DNA of 64,000 nucleotides. Source: Snuella sedimenti. Its GTDB lineage: Bacteria; Bacteroidota; Bacteroidia; Flavobacteriales; Flavobacteriaceae. Below are positions 1 through 9,240 of this stretch, piece after piece (the first letter of the stretch is position 1; each line of letters opens with the position of its first letter). The translations under genes were made by a program, and so were the position numbers. Under the pieces are notes generated by a model. That model did not search any database and was not told the origin of the DNA. It saw only the letters and a list, made by a program, of their open reading frames with translations. The DNA is taken from assembly GCF_016428595.1 (NCBI RefSeq), contig NZ_JAELVQ010000016.1, positions 1 through 64,000 on the forward strand, in the 5' to 3' direction.

Positions 1-2
1 CT

Positions 3-62
3 CCTGATAAAACACTCTTCGATAGAGATAATTATGGTAGCCAACTGAGAATAGCCCTATAA
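3..62 (+). CDS. possible 3' end of a gene cut by the window edge
   Basis: An open frame runs from the left edge to a TAA at 60-62 and gives about 19 residues ending in DNYGSQLRIAL. The composition looks protein-like, but the piece is too short to assign to a family. It lies upstream of uvrA on the same strand. It could equally be a chance open frame. Confidence 0.3.
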   Translation, partial: PDKTLFDRDNYGSQLRIAL

Positions 63-170
63 ACAAAGAGATGCTGAGCTTTTTTTAAATGTTTGGAAAA
101 AACTTTCGGACGGCTATGACCAAAAACAGCTTTGTAGAGCAATAAATTTACACAAGATAAATACTTATAG

Positions 171-178
171 TATCTTTG
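171..178 (+). promoter_or_regulatory. -7 box of uvrA promoter
   Basis: TATCTTTG fits the Bacteroidota sigma-A -7 consensus TAnnTTTG and lies 23 bp before the uvrA ATG. No TTG is seen at the usual 19-bp distance upstream. No LexA-type palindrome was seen. The motif is short, so a chance match is possible. Confidence 0.5.
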
Positions 179-201
179 CAAGATTATTCGTTTTAAAGCT
201 T

Positions 202-2997
202 ATGAACACTACCATTTCTGAAGTTAGCCCAAAGCATAATATCATTATAAAAGGAGCAAAACTCCACAATCTAAAAAATATTGATGTTGTTATTCCCAGA
301 AATAAGTTAGTGGTCATTACCGGCTTATCGGGTTCCGGAAAATCTAGCTTGGCCTTCGACACATTATATGCCGAAGGCCAAAGACGCTATGTCGAGAGTT
401 TATCCAGTTATGCTCGCCAGTTTTTAGGCCGACTTAACAAACCCAAAGTTGACTATATAAAAGGAATTGCTCCTGCAATTGCCATCGAACAAAAAGTAAA
501 CTCTACCAACCCCCGTTCCACAGTTGGGACTACCACAGAGATTTACGATTATTTAAAACTATTATTTGCCAGAATTGGTAAAACATACTCTCCCAAATCG
601 GGCAATGAGGTTAAAAAGGATACTGTTTCAGATGTTTTAGACTATTTAAAAACATTCCCTGAAGGCGAAAAGTTACTGCTCCTATCTCCAATTCATTTAG
701 AAGAGGGTCGTTCTATGGCCGATAAGATCAAAACCTTGCAACAACAAGGTTATGCCCGCATTAAGGTAAATGGTTCTGTTATTAGAATAGATGGCATTGA
801 AGATATATCCAAAATACCGCCTAATGACATTTACTTAGTAGTAGATAGAATTATATTAAAAGAAGAAGAAGATTTTCATAACCGTTTGGCCGATGCGATT
901 CAAATTGCATTTTTTGAAGGCAAGGGAGCTTGTATTATTGAAATACTTTCTAATGGGGAACAACGCCTTTTTAGTAATAAATTTGAATTGGACGGAATGA
1001 ATTTCCTAGAACCCAATGTGCATTTATTCAGCTTTAACAATCCATACGGTGCTTGTCCTAAATGTGAAGGATATGGTGATATTATTGGTATTGACGAGGA
1101 CTTGGTTATTCCCAATACCGGACTTTCCATATATGAAAATGCTATTTTTCCGTGGCGTGGAGAAAGTATGAGTTGGTATCGCGATCAACTAGTAAACAAT
1201 TCACACAAATTTGATTTTCCAATCCACAAACCTTACTTCGAGCTTAACGAAACGTACAAACAACTTATTTGGGAAGGAAATCAATACTTTGAAGGGTTAA
1301 ATGATTTCTTTGCAGAGCTGGAATCGAAAGCTTATAAAATTCAAAATCGCGTTATGTTATCCCGTTACCGCGGTAAAACAACATGCAAGAACTGCAAAGG
1401 AAAACGCTTACGTGCAGAGGCCAATTATGTAAAAATTGGAGGTGCAACAATCACCGATTTGGTAGAAATGCCCGTAAACAAATTAGCTGTTTTCTTTAAA
1501 CAACTGGAATTAAATGATCATGATACAAAAATTGCCAGTCGCTTATTAAAAGAAATTAGTAATAGACTGTCTTTTCTTTCTAATGTCGGATTGGACTATT
1601 TAACATTAAACAGGAAGTCAAACACCTTATCGGGGGGCGAAAGTCAACGAATTAATCTGGCGACTTCCTTGGGCAGTAGTTTGGTGGGTTCCATGTATAT
1701 ATTGGATGAACCTAGTATTGGCCTGCACCCAAAAGACACCGAACGCCTAACCTCGGTTTTAAAATCATTACGCGATCTAGGTAATACGGTTATTGTTGTT
1801 GAACACGATGAAGATATTATGAAAGCTGCCGATTGCATTATTGATATTGGCCCTGAGGCGGGCACTTACGGTGGACAAGTGGTTGCTTATGGTACCTATA
1901 CAGATATTTTAGCTTCTAACTCTTTAACAGCAAAATACTTAAACGAAACACTAAAAATAGAAGTTCCCAAAACACGCAGAACATCAAGCTTTTATGTGGA
2001 TATTATTGGTGCTCGTGAAAATAACTTAAAGAATATCGATGTGCGTTTCCCTTTGGGAATGCTAACGGTTATTACCGGCGTTTCTGGAAGTGGTAAGAGT
2101 ACTTTAGTAAAAAAAATACTGTTCCCTGCATTACAAAAAAAGCTAACAGATTTTAGTGATAGACCGGGACAGTTTTCAAAACTGGAGGGTCATTTTAGTA
2201 ACATCAAACATATTGAGTTTGTTGATCAAAATCCTATCGGACGTTCCTCCAGATCCAATCCAGTCACCTACATTAAAGCCTACGATGATATTCGTTCTTT
2301 GTTTGCAAAACAAAAATTAAGTGCTATAAGAGGATACCAAGCCAAACACTTCTCTTTTAATGTAGATGGCGGACGCTGTGAAACATGTAAAGGTGAGGGC
2401 GAAGTAACTATAGAAATGCAATTCATGGCCGATGTGCACCTAGAATGTGAAACATGCAAAGGCAAGCGTTTTAAAAAGGAAGTTTTGGAAGTGAATTTTG
2501 CCGAAAAGAATATTGATGATATTCTAAATATGACCATAGACAATGCCATTGCTTTCTTTGAAGCTCACAACCAGCCCAAAATAAAAAATAAACTAAAGCC
2601 CCTACAAGATGTAGGTCTAGGTTATGTTACTCTGGGACAAAGCTCTTCGACGCTTTCTGGTGGAGAGGCCCAACGTATAAAATTAGCGTCATTCCTAGGC
2701 AAAGGTAACAACAAAGATAAAGCCCTTTTTATTTTTGACGAACCAACGACTGGTTTGCACTTCCACGACATTCAAAAGTTATTGACATCGTTTACGGCTC
2801 TTATCAAAAAGGGGCATTCTATAATTGTAGTAGAACACAATGTGGAACTTATAAAGTGCGCTGACCATATTATTGACTTGGGTCCAACTGGAGGTGAACA
2901 TGGAGGTTATGTAGTTGCCAGTGGCACGCCAGAAGCTATTGTTAACATAGAGGCTTCTGAAACGGGAAAATATTTGAAGGACAAATTATTTGATTAG
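202..2997 (+). CDS. uvrA: UvrA, excinuclease ABC subunit A
   Basis: This is the damage-recognition ATPase of nucleotide excision repair. It loads UvrB at lesions in the cytoplasm. The 931 residues have normal UvrA length and the double ABC architecture. Walker [10 protein letters not shown] lies at about 41-49 and GVSGSGKST at about 626. ABC signatures LSGGESQR (about 476) and LSGGEAQR (about 819) are each followed by a DEP Walker B. Zinc-binding cysteine pairs lie near 284 (CPKC), 395 (CKNC), 722 (CETC) and 749 (CETC). The ATG at 202 follows a TAnnTTTG box closely, so the leader is short. It stands alone as a transcription unit, convergent with the DUF3667 gene. Family identity is secure. 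Confidence 0.98.
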   Translation: MNTTISEVSPKHNIIIKGAKLHNLKNIDVVIPRNKLVVITGLSGSGKSSLAFDTLYAEGQRRYVESLSSYARQFLGRLNKPKVDYIKGIAPAIAIEQKVNSTNPRSTVGTTTEIYDYLKLLFARIGKTYSPKSGNEVKKDTVSDVLDYLKTFPEGEKLLLLSPIHLEEGRSMADKIKTLQQQGYARIKVNGSVIRIDGIEDISKIPPNDIYLVVDRIILKEEEDFHNRLADAIQIAFFEGKGACIIEILSNGEQRLFSNKFELDGMNFLEPNVHLFSFNNPYGACPKCEGYGDIIGIDEDLVIPNTGLSIYENAIFPWRGESMSWYRDQLVNNSHKFDFPIHKPYFELNETYKQLIWEGNQYFEGLNDFFAELESKAYKIQNRVMLSRYRGKTTCKNCKGKRLRAEANYVKIGGATITDLVEMPVNKLAVFFKQLELNDHDTKIASRLLKEISNRLSFLSNVGLDYLTLNRKSNTLSGGESQRINLATSLGSSLVGSMYILDEPSIGLHPKDTERLTSVLKSLRDLGNTVIVVEHDEDIMKAADCIIDIGPEAGTYGGQVVAYGTYTDILASNSLTAKYLNETLKIEVPKTRRTSSFYVDIIGARENNLKNIDVRFPLGMLTVITGVSGSGKSTLVKKILFPALQKKLTDFSDRPGQFSKLEGHFSNIKHIEFVDQNPIGRSSRSNPVTYIKAYDDIRSLFAKQKLSAIRGYQAKHFSFNVDGGRCETCKGEGEVTIEMQFMADVHLECETCKGKRFKKEVLEVNFAEKNIDDILNMTIDNAIAFFEAHNQPKIKNKLKPLQDVGLGYVTLGQSSSTLSGGEAQRIKLASFLGKGNNKDKALFIFDEPTTGLHFHDIQKLLTSFTALIKKGHSIIVVEHNVELIKCADHIIDLGPTGGEHGGYVVASGTPEAIVNIEASETGKYLKDKLFD

Positions 2998-3020
2998 GAG
3001 TATTTATTGGTAAAGTTTGG

Positions 3021-4094
3021 TCAGTAAAACATAAAAGCTCCAATTCCAACTATTATTGCAGCCAACGGTAACACAAATAACAGAAATGTAAATGCTACTA
3101 TATTTGCCTTAAAAAAGCTTATTCCCCACCCTTGGCCATAGAACCGTTTAACGGCCAAAAACAAATAGAAAAATGTAGACAACATAAGGAGTGTCACAAT
3201 AAAACCAGGCACCTCCACAAGGAATTCTGCGATTATTAGCAAACTAAACACCATAAATAAGAACGCAAAAAAGTAAAAGGTAAATACCAAGTGGTGTGAA
3301 AAACTACCACGTTTGTAAAATAATAACTTTAAAATAACTGCGAAAATGGGTAGTAAAATAAACATAGCAAGTGGAATACTATCATAAAAAGCCTGAACAA
3401 GTGCACCACCATTACGTTGTCTATACAACTTTAATAATTGGCTGTATAATTTGTGTTGAAAGGCACTTGGATCTTCAGACATCCCCATAGCCTCTAAAAT
3501 TCGATCTTCCTCTGCACCGATATTAGTTAAAGAATCCACAATCCTCTTATTAAACCCTAAAACCGTTTTGGGTTCAACCTTTTTTCCTGTAATAGAATTT
3601 ACCAAAGTATCTGAAGCACCAATTCCTTCCTTTTCAACTACACCCGTTACAACGTTTTTAAGCTTATTGCTCTCTGCTATCTCTTTTGTTTCCAAAGAAT
3701 CAATGGAGTCCTTAACGTCAAGACTGTCAATCACATCGGCTTTATGCATAGTCTCTTTAAAATTCTTATCCATGCTCTCCACTTGATCTCTACTTATAAA
3801 GGAAAACAAAAAGAAAAACACCACCGAAATAAACAGATAGACTTGTGCTGGGTGAATATACAATAAACGCTTTCCTTCAATAAAACGCTTAGCCAAATAC
3901 CCTGGTTTAACCATAAGTGGAATAAAACTCTTAAAAAAACGGGCATCAAAAGAAAAATAATTGCTTATAGTATTATAAAATAAAACACCTAAGGTTAACT
4001 CGTCATTAGCCTTCTGACCACAATAAGGGCAAAATTGAAAATTAGACTCGAATTTCTTTTCACAGTTCTTGCAAGTAATTTGTTTATCCAACAT
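3021..4094 (-). CDS. DUF3667 zinc-ribbon membrane protein
   Basis: This is a membrane protein of unknown function. The N-terminus carries a zinc ribbon, with CKNC at 8-11 and CPYC at 22-25, followed by a conserved amphipathic stretch and a transmembrane segment near 75-98. A charged middle region is likely extracytoplasmic or cytoplasmic loop. Four or so hydrophobic segments fill the last 120 residues. This order matches the DUF3667 family common in Flavobacteriia. I chose the ATG at 4094 over a TTG one codon upstream. It is a single gene, convergent with uvrA. No enzymatic residues are recognisable. Confidence 0.8.
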   Translation of the reverse strand: MLDKQITCKNCEKKFESNFQFCPYCGQKANDELTLGVLFYNTISNYFSFDARFFKSFIPLMVKPGYLAKRFIEGKRLLYIHPAQVYLFISVVFFFLFSFISRDQVESMDKNFKETMHKADVIDSLDVKDSIDSLETKEIAESNKLKNVVTGVVEKEGIGASDTLVNSITGKKVEPKTVLGFNKRIVDSLTNIGAEEDRILEAMGMSEDPSAFQHKLYSQLLKLYRQRNGGALVQAFYDSIPLAMFILLPIFAVILKLLFYKRGSFSHHLVFTFYFFAFLFMVFSLLIIAEFLVEVPGFIVTLLMLSTFFYLFLAVKRFYGQGWGISFFKANIVAFTFLLFVLPLAAIIVGIGAFMFY

Positions 4095-4224
4095 CAATGG
4101 TAATTATTCCTATAAAAATACCAATTGTTATGATTATAAAAAATAATTCCGCCTTTATTTAACGCCTTATAAACCATTATTTTACACGGGTTTAAAATGT
4201 CTTACAATCAACTATTCTATTTTT

Positions 4225-4240
4225 TTGGCACGCATCTTGA
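4225..4240 (+). promoter_or_regulatory. sigma-54 promoter (-24/-12)
   Basis: TTGGCACGCATCTTGA has the RpoN core TGGCACG-N4-TTG with exactly 10 bp between the -24 GG and the -12 G. The -12 element is GA rather than GC. It sits 60 bp before the ATG of the repeat protein at 4300. The paralogue at 6354 has the same element at a similar place, which strengthens the call. Confidence 0.75.
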
Positions 4241-4299
4241 AAGTTTAGGGATATAAGCGAAAGCCGAAACGCTAAAGAGTAGGCATAATATTAAATCCT

Positions 4300-4998
4300 A
4301 TGACTATGAAAAAACTAGTACTTTTTTTTAGTGGTTTGCTAATGAGCATAACTACCATAACAGCATTGGAAACAACCAATTTAAATCATGAGAAGCCTTC
4401 GGATATTTCAAAACGCTATAGCTATGCACAACCTATTGCGTTTATGGAACGTGGCATAGCGTTTTTAATATTTCCTGATGGAAGTTTTGATTTTAATACC
4501 CATAGCGATGAACATTTCTATAATGACTACTATAGAAACAACACCAGAAGAAATGTTATAAACGCTACCTATAGAGGGCCTCATGTAAACATTAATTATA
4601 GTTCAACAAATACTAGAGGAGTATTTATATCGCGTGACAGATACGGGAAAATTAGACGTATTGGTAATGTCTACTTAAACTATAGTAGAAATGGAAAAAT
4701 AACGCGGGTAGGCAATGTGTTTTTAAAATATAATCGTGGAAACGGATTATTAAAACAAGTCGGAAACCTACATGTTAGATACAATCACTGGGGTGAAATC
4801 GTAAATATTAGAGGTCAAGTAAACCATTATAACAATAACTGCAATGCTTGTGGCATGTTATCATGTACAACAGATCATAATCATGATCATGGCTACTACA
4901 ACAACAGTAATTGGAATGATAATTATGATGCTGATGATCATTATTATTACTACAAACAAAATGGTAAAGTGAAAAAGCACAAGAAGAATAAACGATAG
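4300..4998 (+). CDS. secreted repeat protein, His/Asp-rich tail
   Basis: Function unknown. It has an N-terminal signal peptide of about 22 residues. The mature part opens with a conserved block (FMERGIAFLIFPDGSFDF) shared with the protein at 6354. Residues about 100-175 are three to four imperfect repeats of about 20 residues, each roughly Y-x3-G-x-I-x2-VGNV-x-L-x-Y. The C-terminus is rich in His, Asp and Asn (DHNHDHGYY), then Lys, and looks able to bind metal. An alternative ATG lies two codons downstream. Transcription is probably from the sigma-54 element at 4225, with a perfect terminator at 5030-5063. With its paralogue it flanks the bestrophin gene. Confidence 0.75.
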   Translation: MTMKKLVLFFSGLLMSITTITALETTNLNHEKPSDISKRYSYAQPIAFMERGIAFLIFPDGSFDFNTHSDEHFYNDYYRNNTRRNVINATYRGPHVNINYSSTNTRGVFISRDRYGKIRRIGNVYLNYSRNGKITRVGNVFLKYNRGNGLLKQVGNLHVRYNHWGEIVNIRGQVNHYNNNCNACGMLSCTTDHNHDHGYYNNSNWNDNYDADDHYYYYKQNGKVKKHKKNKR

Positions 4999-5029
4999 AT
5001 CTTTATATTTTATTTTAGTTAGTAAATCG

Positions 5030-5063
5030 AAAAGCCCGAAAACAAATGAACTTTCGGGCTTTT
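5030..5063. terminator. bidirectional intrinsic terminator
   Basis: AAAAGCCCGAAA and TTTCGGGCTTTT form a perfect 12-bp stem with a 10-nt loop and A/T runs on both sides. It serves the convergent genes ending at 4998 and 5082. Confidence 0.9.
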
Positions 5064-5081
5064 CTTATTTAAAATTCAAGT

Positions 5082-6137
5082 TTACATTTGCGTGTGATTT
5101 TTAATTTCAAACGGCTTTGGCACACTATCCTGTTCTCCAAGGTTCTGCCTTAAATCTATTTCTATTCCTCTCGAAATAGCAGAAATAGGAACATCGTTAG
5201 CCGAACCTTCAAACGGATTTTCTCCCACTCTACCAATTCTATTCATTGTGTGGAATATCCACATTACAATTACCGAAAAAGGCACAGCCAACCATAAAAA
5301 CCAATGTTCAGCTCCTGAAAGCCTTTCGGTAAGCTTTATCCCCAATTCATGAAACTGACCTACTATAGCAATAGGAAGTGTAAAAATAAAGATCCAGGTA
5401 AAGTAATGCAGAATAGAAGCAAACTGTCTGGGATACGGAAAATTCTTGATCCTTTCCGATTTTCCTTGATGTGTAAATAACTCCTCTATTACATTTTCAA
5501 GTTCTAAAAATGAAAACTCCCAAATCAAACCACGTTCTTTCAGTGCTCTTAAGTGGTGGGATTGCAGATAAAGAATGGCTGTCTGTTTATTCGTCTTATT
5601 TTCTATATACTGTATTTCTTTTTCAGAAAGGTAGGGCTGCACTGCTTCATTAAAAGACATATGAAACTCAGGTACATGAATTTTTTTTGCCCATTCTTTA
5701 TTGGTACGTTCTTTCATAATATATTCCCAAGGTTTGGGTTCTCTCATTGCGTAACGCAAAGCCGTCAACCAAGCTATGTGTCTGTAAGTTATTATTTTTA
5801 CTTCCTTCTCTATCGCTTCTTCACTTAACGGATTCCGTGTATGGTCGTTGTTCACATAATCTTGCACCATCATACCAAAGGTTCTTGAGGAGTTAACTAT
5901 GGCTCCCCAAATTTGCCTGGCTTCCCATATACGACCATAAGCGGCATTACTTTGAAAACCAATAATAAATGCTACAGCTGTACCAACCAACGCAATAGGT
6001 GTAAACGGTATTTGTAAAAGACCATCACTAAACACAAATAGCAAAACTTCTATTATGGCAATGCCAATGAACTGTAAAGCCTCGATTCGCGTCCATAAAA
6101 ACATGTCCTTAAATCCAAAAATCTTCCTTATATACAT
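5082..6137 (-). CDS. bestrophin-like (UPF0187) anion channel
   Basis: This is an inner-membrane protein of the bestrophin/YneE family, homologues of which form pentameric anion or cation channels. The N-terminal half shows paired hydrophobic helices, then NAAYGRIWEARQIWG, which matches the family signature after TM2. Two more hydrophobic segments lie near 240-300. The C-terminal tail carries the conserved NPFEGSANDVPI, equivalent to the family's NPFG region. At 351 residues it is slightly long for a bacterial member. It lies between the two sigma-54-driven repeat proteins but on the opposite strand with its own upstream region, so joint function is only a guess. Confidence 0.85.
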   Translation of the reverse strand: MYIRKIFGFKDMFLWTRIEALQFIGIAIIEVLLFVFSDGLLQIPFTPIALVGTAVAFIIGFQSNAAYGRIWEARQIWGAIVNSSRTFGMMVQDYVNNDHTRNPLSEEAIEKEVKIITYRHIAWLTALRYAMREPKPWEYIMKERTNKEWAKKIHVPEFHMSFNEAVQPYLSEKEIQYIENKTNKQTAILYLQSHHLRALKERGLIWEFSFLELENVIEELFTHQGKSERIKNFPYPRQFASILHYFTWIFIFTLPIAIVGQFHELGIKLTERLSGAEHWFLWLAVPFSVIVMWIFHTMNRIGRVGENPFEGSANDVPISAISRGIEIDLRQNLGEQDSVPKPFEIKNHTQM

Positions 6138-6302
6138 AGATATTACTTTAGATTAATTATTAAGAAAAATAGCCGATATACTTTAATATATTCTGATATA
6201 AAAGCAAGCTTCACTTTTTATTCTCATATAAACAAATATAAGGTTAACTAAACACAAAATACAATTCATTGATTTACTGCACAATAACACGTAAACAGTT
6301 TT

Positions 6303-6318
6303 TTGGCACGTTGTTTGT
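6303..6318 (+). promoter_or_regulatory. sigma-54 promoter (-24/-12)
   Basis: TTGGCACGTTGTTTGT has TGGCACG, 10 bp between -24 GG and -12 G, and TTG at -12. A run of T precedes it, as at 4221. It lies 36 bp before the ATG at 6354. The two copies share 12 bp (TTTTTTGGCACG when read from their upstream T runs) while flanking DNA differs, as expected for a functional site. Confidence 0.75.
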
Positions 6319-6353
6319 AATTTCTAAAGCATATCACATTAAATTCTATAATT

Positions 6354-7586
6354 ATGAAAAAGTTAATAATCATCTTTGGAGCTTTAGTCTTTGGACTTAC
6401 TTACGGCTCTACTACAAACAACACTAACCTTAACGCAACTACTTTAGTTAAAGGTTACAGTAATTCTTTCATTTTTATAGAAGGTGGAATTGAGTTCTCT
6501 GTTTTTCCCGATGGACAATTCGACTTTTATATGCCTCATTACGGTCCCAAAGTAAATGTGTCGATTGGTGGCCCGCACTTCGATTTTAGTTTTAACTCGG
6601 GATACGACTATAACGCTTATGTTCAATACGACGAATTTGGTGCAATAATCCAAGTAGAGAATGTCCCTATTTATTATGATTACTATGGGCGTATTATCCA
6701 AGCTGGCAATGTAAACATACATTACAACAATTTTGGATACATAACGCGTGTTGGTGGTTTATATGTACATTATAACAGGCACCGTGTATTTTCACACTGC
6801 ACTGGTTTTATAAATGTTTACAACAGGCATTATGTATATCGCCCTTGGCACAGATACTATCGTACACCACATATTAATCACTGTGTAGTTTACAATCGTC
6901 CGTATAGACAATATTATCGTCCCGTACGTTACGTATACAAAAGACCTTTTTACAACAACTACAGACCTAGAACAGCTGTAGCTAGTAGACGCGGACATAG
7001 TATAACAAGAAGCAGAAACTATGCAACTGCATATAGAAGCACGCGAAACAGAACAGAAATAGCAAGACATTCAACTAATAGCACCAGACGTTATACCTCG
7101 CAAAGTTCAGCCCCCAATAGAAATGCAAGACACTCAACTACTAACACAAGACGTTATGCCTCGCAAAGTACCGCCCCCAATAGAAACAATACCTCTATTA
7201 GTAGAACTTCTCGTATTGCGAGTTCAAATAGAGATTATGTGAAACGAGATAACAATGTCGTTAACAGGGTAAATAGAAACACCCGATCAACCCATAATGT
7301 TAACAGGTCTACTAGGCCAAATGTGAGTAATACTCGCGAAAACACTAACATTAAACACAGAAACACGCGGAGCATACAAAATCCAAAAAGCAATAATACA
7401 CGTACATATACTAAAAGCAACAATGTAAGAAACACAAAACAAGCGACTTCTAACTATTCAAAAAGTAAGCCTAGAACAACGCAACGCGTACAATCAAGGT
7501 CAACGCAAAGTAGAGGTAAAATAGCAAACAATAGAAGTGTTTCGAAAAGTAATAATATACAATCGTCTAAAAATAGAAGACGGTAA
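6354..7586 (+). CDS. secreted repeat protein, basic low-complexity tail
   Basis: Paralogue of the protein at 4300; function unknown. A signal peptide of about 19 residues is followed by the shared block (FIEGGIEFSVFPDGQFDF) and three repeats of the Y-x3-G-x-I-x-V-x-NV type at about 85-145. A Tyr/Arg/His-rich stretch follows. The last 200 residues are Arg/Ser/Asn/Thr-rich and strongly basic. They include a tandem repeat of about 18-20 residues (ARHSTTNTRRYASQS and a close copy upstream). Such a tail could bind polyanions such as DNA or acidic polysaccharide. The gene has its own sigma-54 element at 6303 and a terminator at 7609. The tail is low complexity, so homology searches there will mislead. 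Confidence 0.72.
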   Translation: MKKLIIIFGALVFGLTYGSTTNNTNLNATTLVKGYSNSFIFIEGGIEFSVFPDGQFDFYMPHYGPKVNVSIGGPHFDFSFNSGYDYNAYVQYDEFGAIIQVENVPIYYDYYGRIIQAGNVNIHYNNFGYITRVGGLYVHYNRHRVFSHCTGFINVYNRHYVYRPWHRYYRTPHINHCVVYNRPYRQYYRPVRYVYKRPFYNNYRPRTAVASRRGHSITRSRNYATAYRSTRNRTEIARHSTNSTRRYTSQSSAPNRNARHSTTNTRRYASQSTAPNRNNTSISRTSRIASSNRDYVKRDNNVVNRVNRNTRSTHNVNRSTRPNVSNTRENTNIKHRNTRSIQNPKSNNTRTYTKSNNVRNTKQATSNYSKSKPRTTQRVQSRSTQSRGKIANNRSVSKSNNIQSSKNRRR

Positions 7587-7608
7587 ATAAATTTGGTTGG
7601 TTAGTTGG

Positions 7609-7653
7609 AAAGCCCTGCAATATGTATGCCTCAAAGCAACATTGCAGGGTTTT
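7609..7653 (+). terminator. intrinsic terminator
   Basis: CCCTGCAAT (7613-7621) pairs with ATTGCAGGG (7641-7649), extended by A-T and G-T pairs, then a TTTT run. It follows the basic repeat protein. Confidence 0.8.
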
Positions 7654-7782
7654 CTCTTTTGAAGTAACTTTCTGAATGCCTCCAGCCATTAAATATACTC
7701 AACAACAAGGCTTTCAGATGGCATACTTTCTACGATTAAGTGAGCAATAACACGTCTTAAAATTAAACCGCTTCTTATTTTC

Positions 7783-9240
7783 TTAGTTTCTTCTTAAAAA
7801 CCTGTCTAAAAGAGAATTAACTATCTTGGAAATTTTAAAATAATATACGACATAGCCATAAATAAATGAAACCATTAATGATTTAAGACCGATGTTTATA
7901 ACTGGATGAAAAGGAAAGTCCCAAAAATAAAAAATAAAAAAGCATAATACAATTAGTAGTAACATGCTCAATGTAGCCTTAGTAAATGGCTGCATTTTAA
8001 AAGAATGCTTCACAAATAACACCTTAGATAGGTTATAAAACATAACTGATATAAAAGTAGCATAAGCAGCCCCGTTAATTCCAAATGCAGGTATAAACAA
8101 TGTATTGAGCACCACGGTAACAATTACCAACAAAGCACCTAACAATAGTACCATTCTATAATAATCACTATTAAACAATATAGCATTATTGTTTCCCAAC
8201 AGGTTATCCGTAAGTTTGGCAACACCTATCAAAATAACTATTAGTAGTCCGCCACTAAACTTTTCTGGTATTAAATGGTAGAGTTCATTTATGTTCAAAA
8301 CAATTAATAGAAAGATGAGTCCGCTAACTATAAATAGGTTTAAAGAGCTCTTTTGATACAAGTTTTTAAGTTCTATCATATCCTTTTCATTTAGCAGCTT
8401 TGCGGTTAAAGGACTGGTTATTTGGTGCATTGCACGTGACGGCACCCCAATAACACTGGCAATATAAATAGCAACCCCATAGTAAGCTACATTTTCAATT
8501 TGAATATAATGTCCTAGCATAAACTTATCTATTTCCAAGATAACATTAGCCACCGATCCAGCAATAATAATCAATGCCGAATAGTTTAAAATATTCCTTA
8601 TGCCCAATAGTTTGGTAAACTTAAAGACAGGGCGCCTTATACTAAACGCATATAAGGCCATTACAACTAAACGTATTATATAAACACCAACGATACTATA
8701 AATTAGCTGATCGACATTTAACATTTCAAAATACAGACAAAACAATAAAATGGTAGTCGCTATTCTATGAAATAATTCCTTCATAAAGTTGCCCAACACA
8801 CTTTGCATTTGTACGCGGCTCCAAGCATAAAATATCTCGAAATAAGCAAATGCTATGGCCGAGATATAAATCAGCAAAATATAATCTTCTATTATTGGGT
8901 TTTCCTTAGTCAGCCAATTACTTATGGTATCGAAAGCAACATAACCAATAAGCCCAAAAGGAAGAATAACTACCAGGGGCAGTATTAACATCATGGTTAA
9001 AAAGCTATTTTGTGATTGCCTTGTTTTAAAAGACGAATAAAATTTAATAATGGTATTATGAACCCCAAATGCCATTAAGGGCATCATAACATTGGCTGTA
9101 GAAAAAATAAATGTTATCAATCCAAAATAGACATCACTAATAAAATTAGTAAATAAAAATAATACGTTAATGGCTCCTACTCCAAATCCCAAATAAGTGG
9201 TCAAGGTATTTTTAATAGATTGAGAAACAACGATGCCCAT
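7783..9240 (-). CDS. polysaccharide biosynthesis flippase (Wzx-like)
   Basis: This is a multi-pass inner-membrane protein of the MOP superfamily (polysaccharide transport, Wzx/MATE-like), predicted to flip lipid-linked glycans to the periplasm. The 485 residues contain about 12-14 hydrophobic helices spread along the chain, starting with a conserved SQSIKNTLTTYLGFGVGAIN. The start ATG shares one base with the stop of the upstream glycosyltransferase (TAATG), so the two are translationally coupled. With the YfhO protein this forms a leftward surface-glycan cluster. The substrate cannot be inferred. Confidence 0.85.
   Translation of the reverse strand: MGIVVSQSIKNTLTTYLGFGVGAINVLFLFTNFISDVYFGLITFIFSTANVMMPLMAFGVHNTIIKFYSSFKTRQSQNSFLTMMLILPLVVILPFGLIGYVAFDTISNWLTKENPIIEDYILLIYISAIAFAYFEIFYAWSRVQMQSVLGNFMKELFHRIATTILLFCLYFEMLNVDQLIYSIVGVYIIRLVVMALYAFSIRRPVFKFTKLLGIRNILNYSALIIIAGSVANVILEIDKFMLGHYIQIENVAYYGVAIYIASVIGVPSRAMHQITSPLTAKLLNEKDMIELKNLYQKSSLNLFIVSGLIFLLIVLNINELYHLIPEKFSGGLLIVILIGVAKLTDNLLGNNNAILFNSDYYRMVLLLGALLVIVTVVLNTLFIPAFGINGAAYATFISVMFYNLSKVLFVKHSFKMQPFTKATLSMLLLIVLCFFIFYFWDFPFHPVINIGLKSLMVSFIYGYVVYYFKISKIVNSLLDRFLRRN

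Noticed and set aside
6444-7070. Minus-strand open frames opposite the basic repeat protein
   Set aside because: Low-complexity shadows (Ser/Cys/Val-rich) of the coding strand, without promoter or family match.
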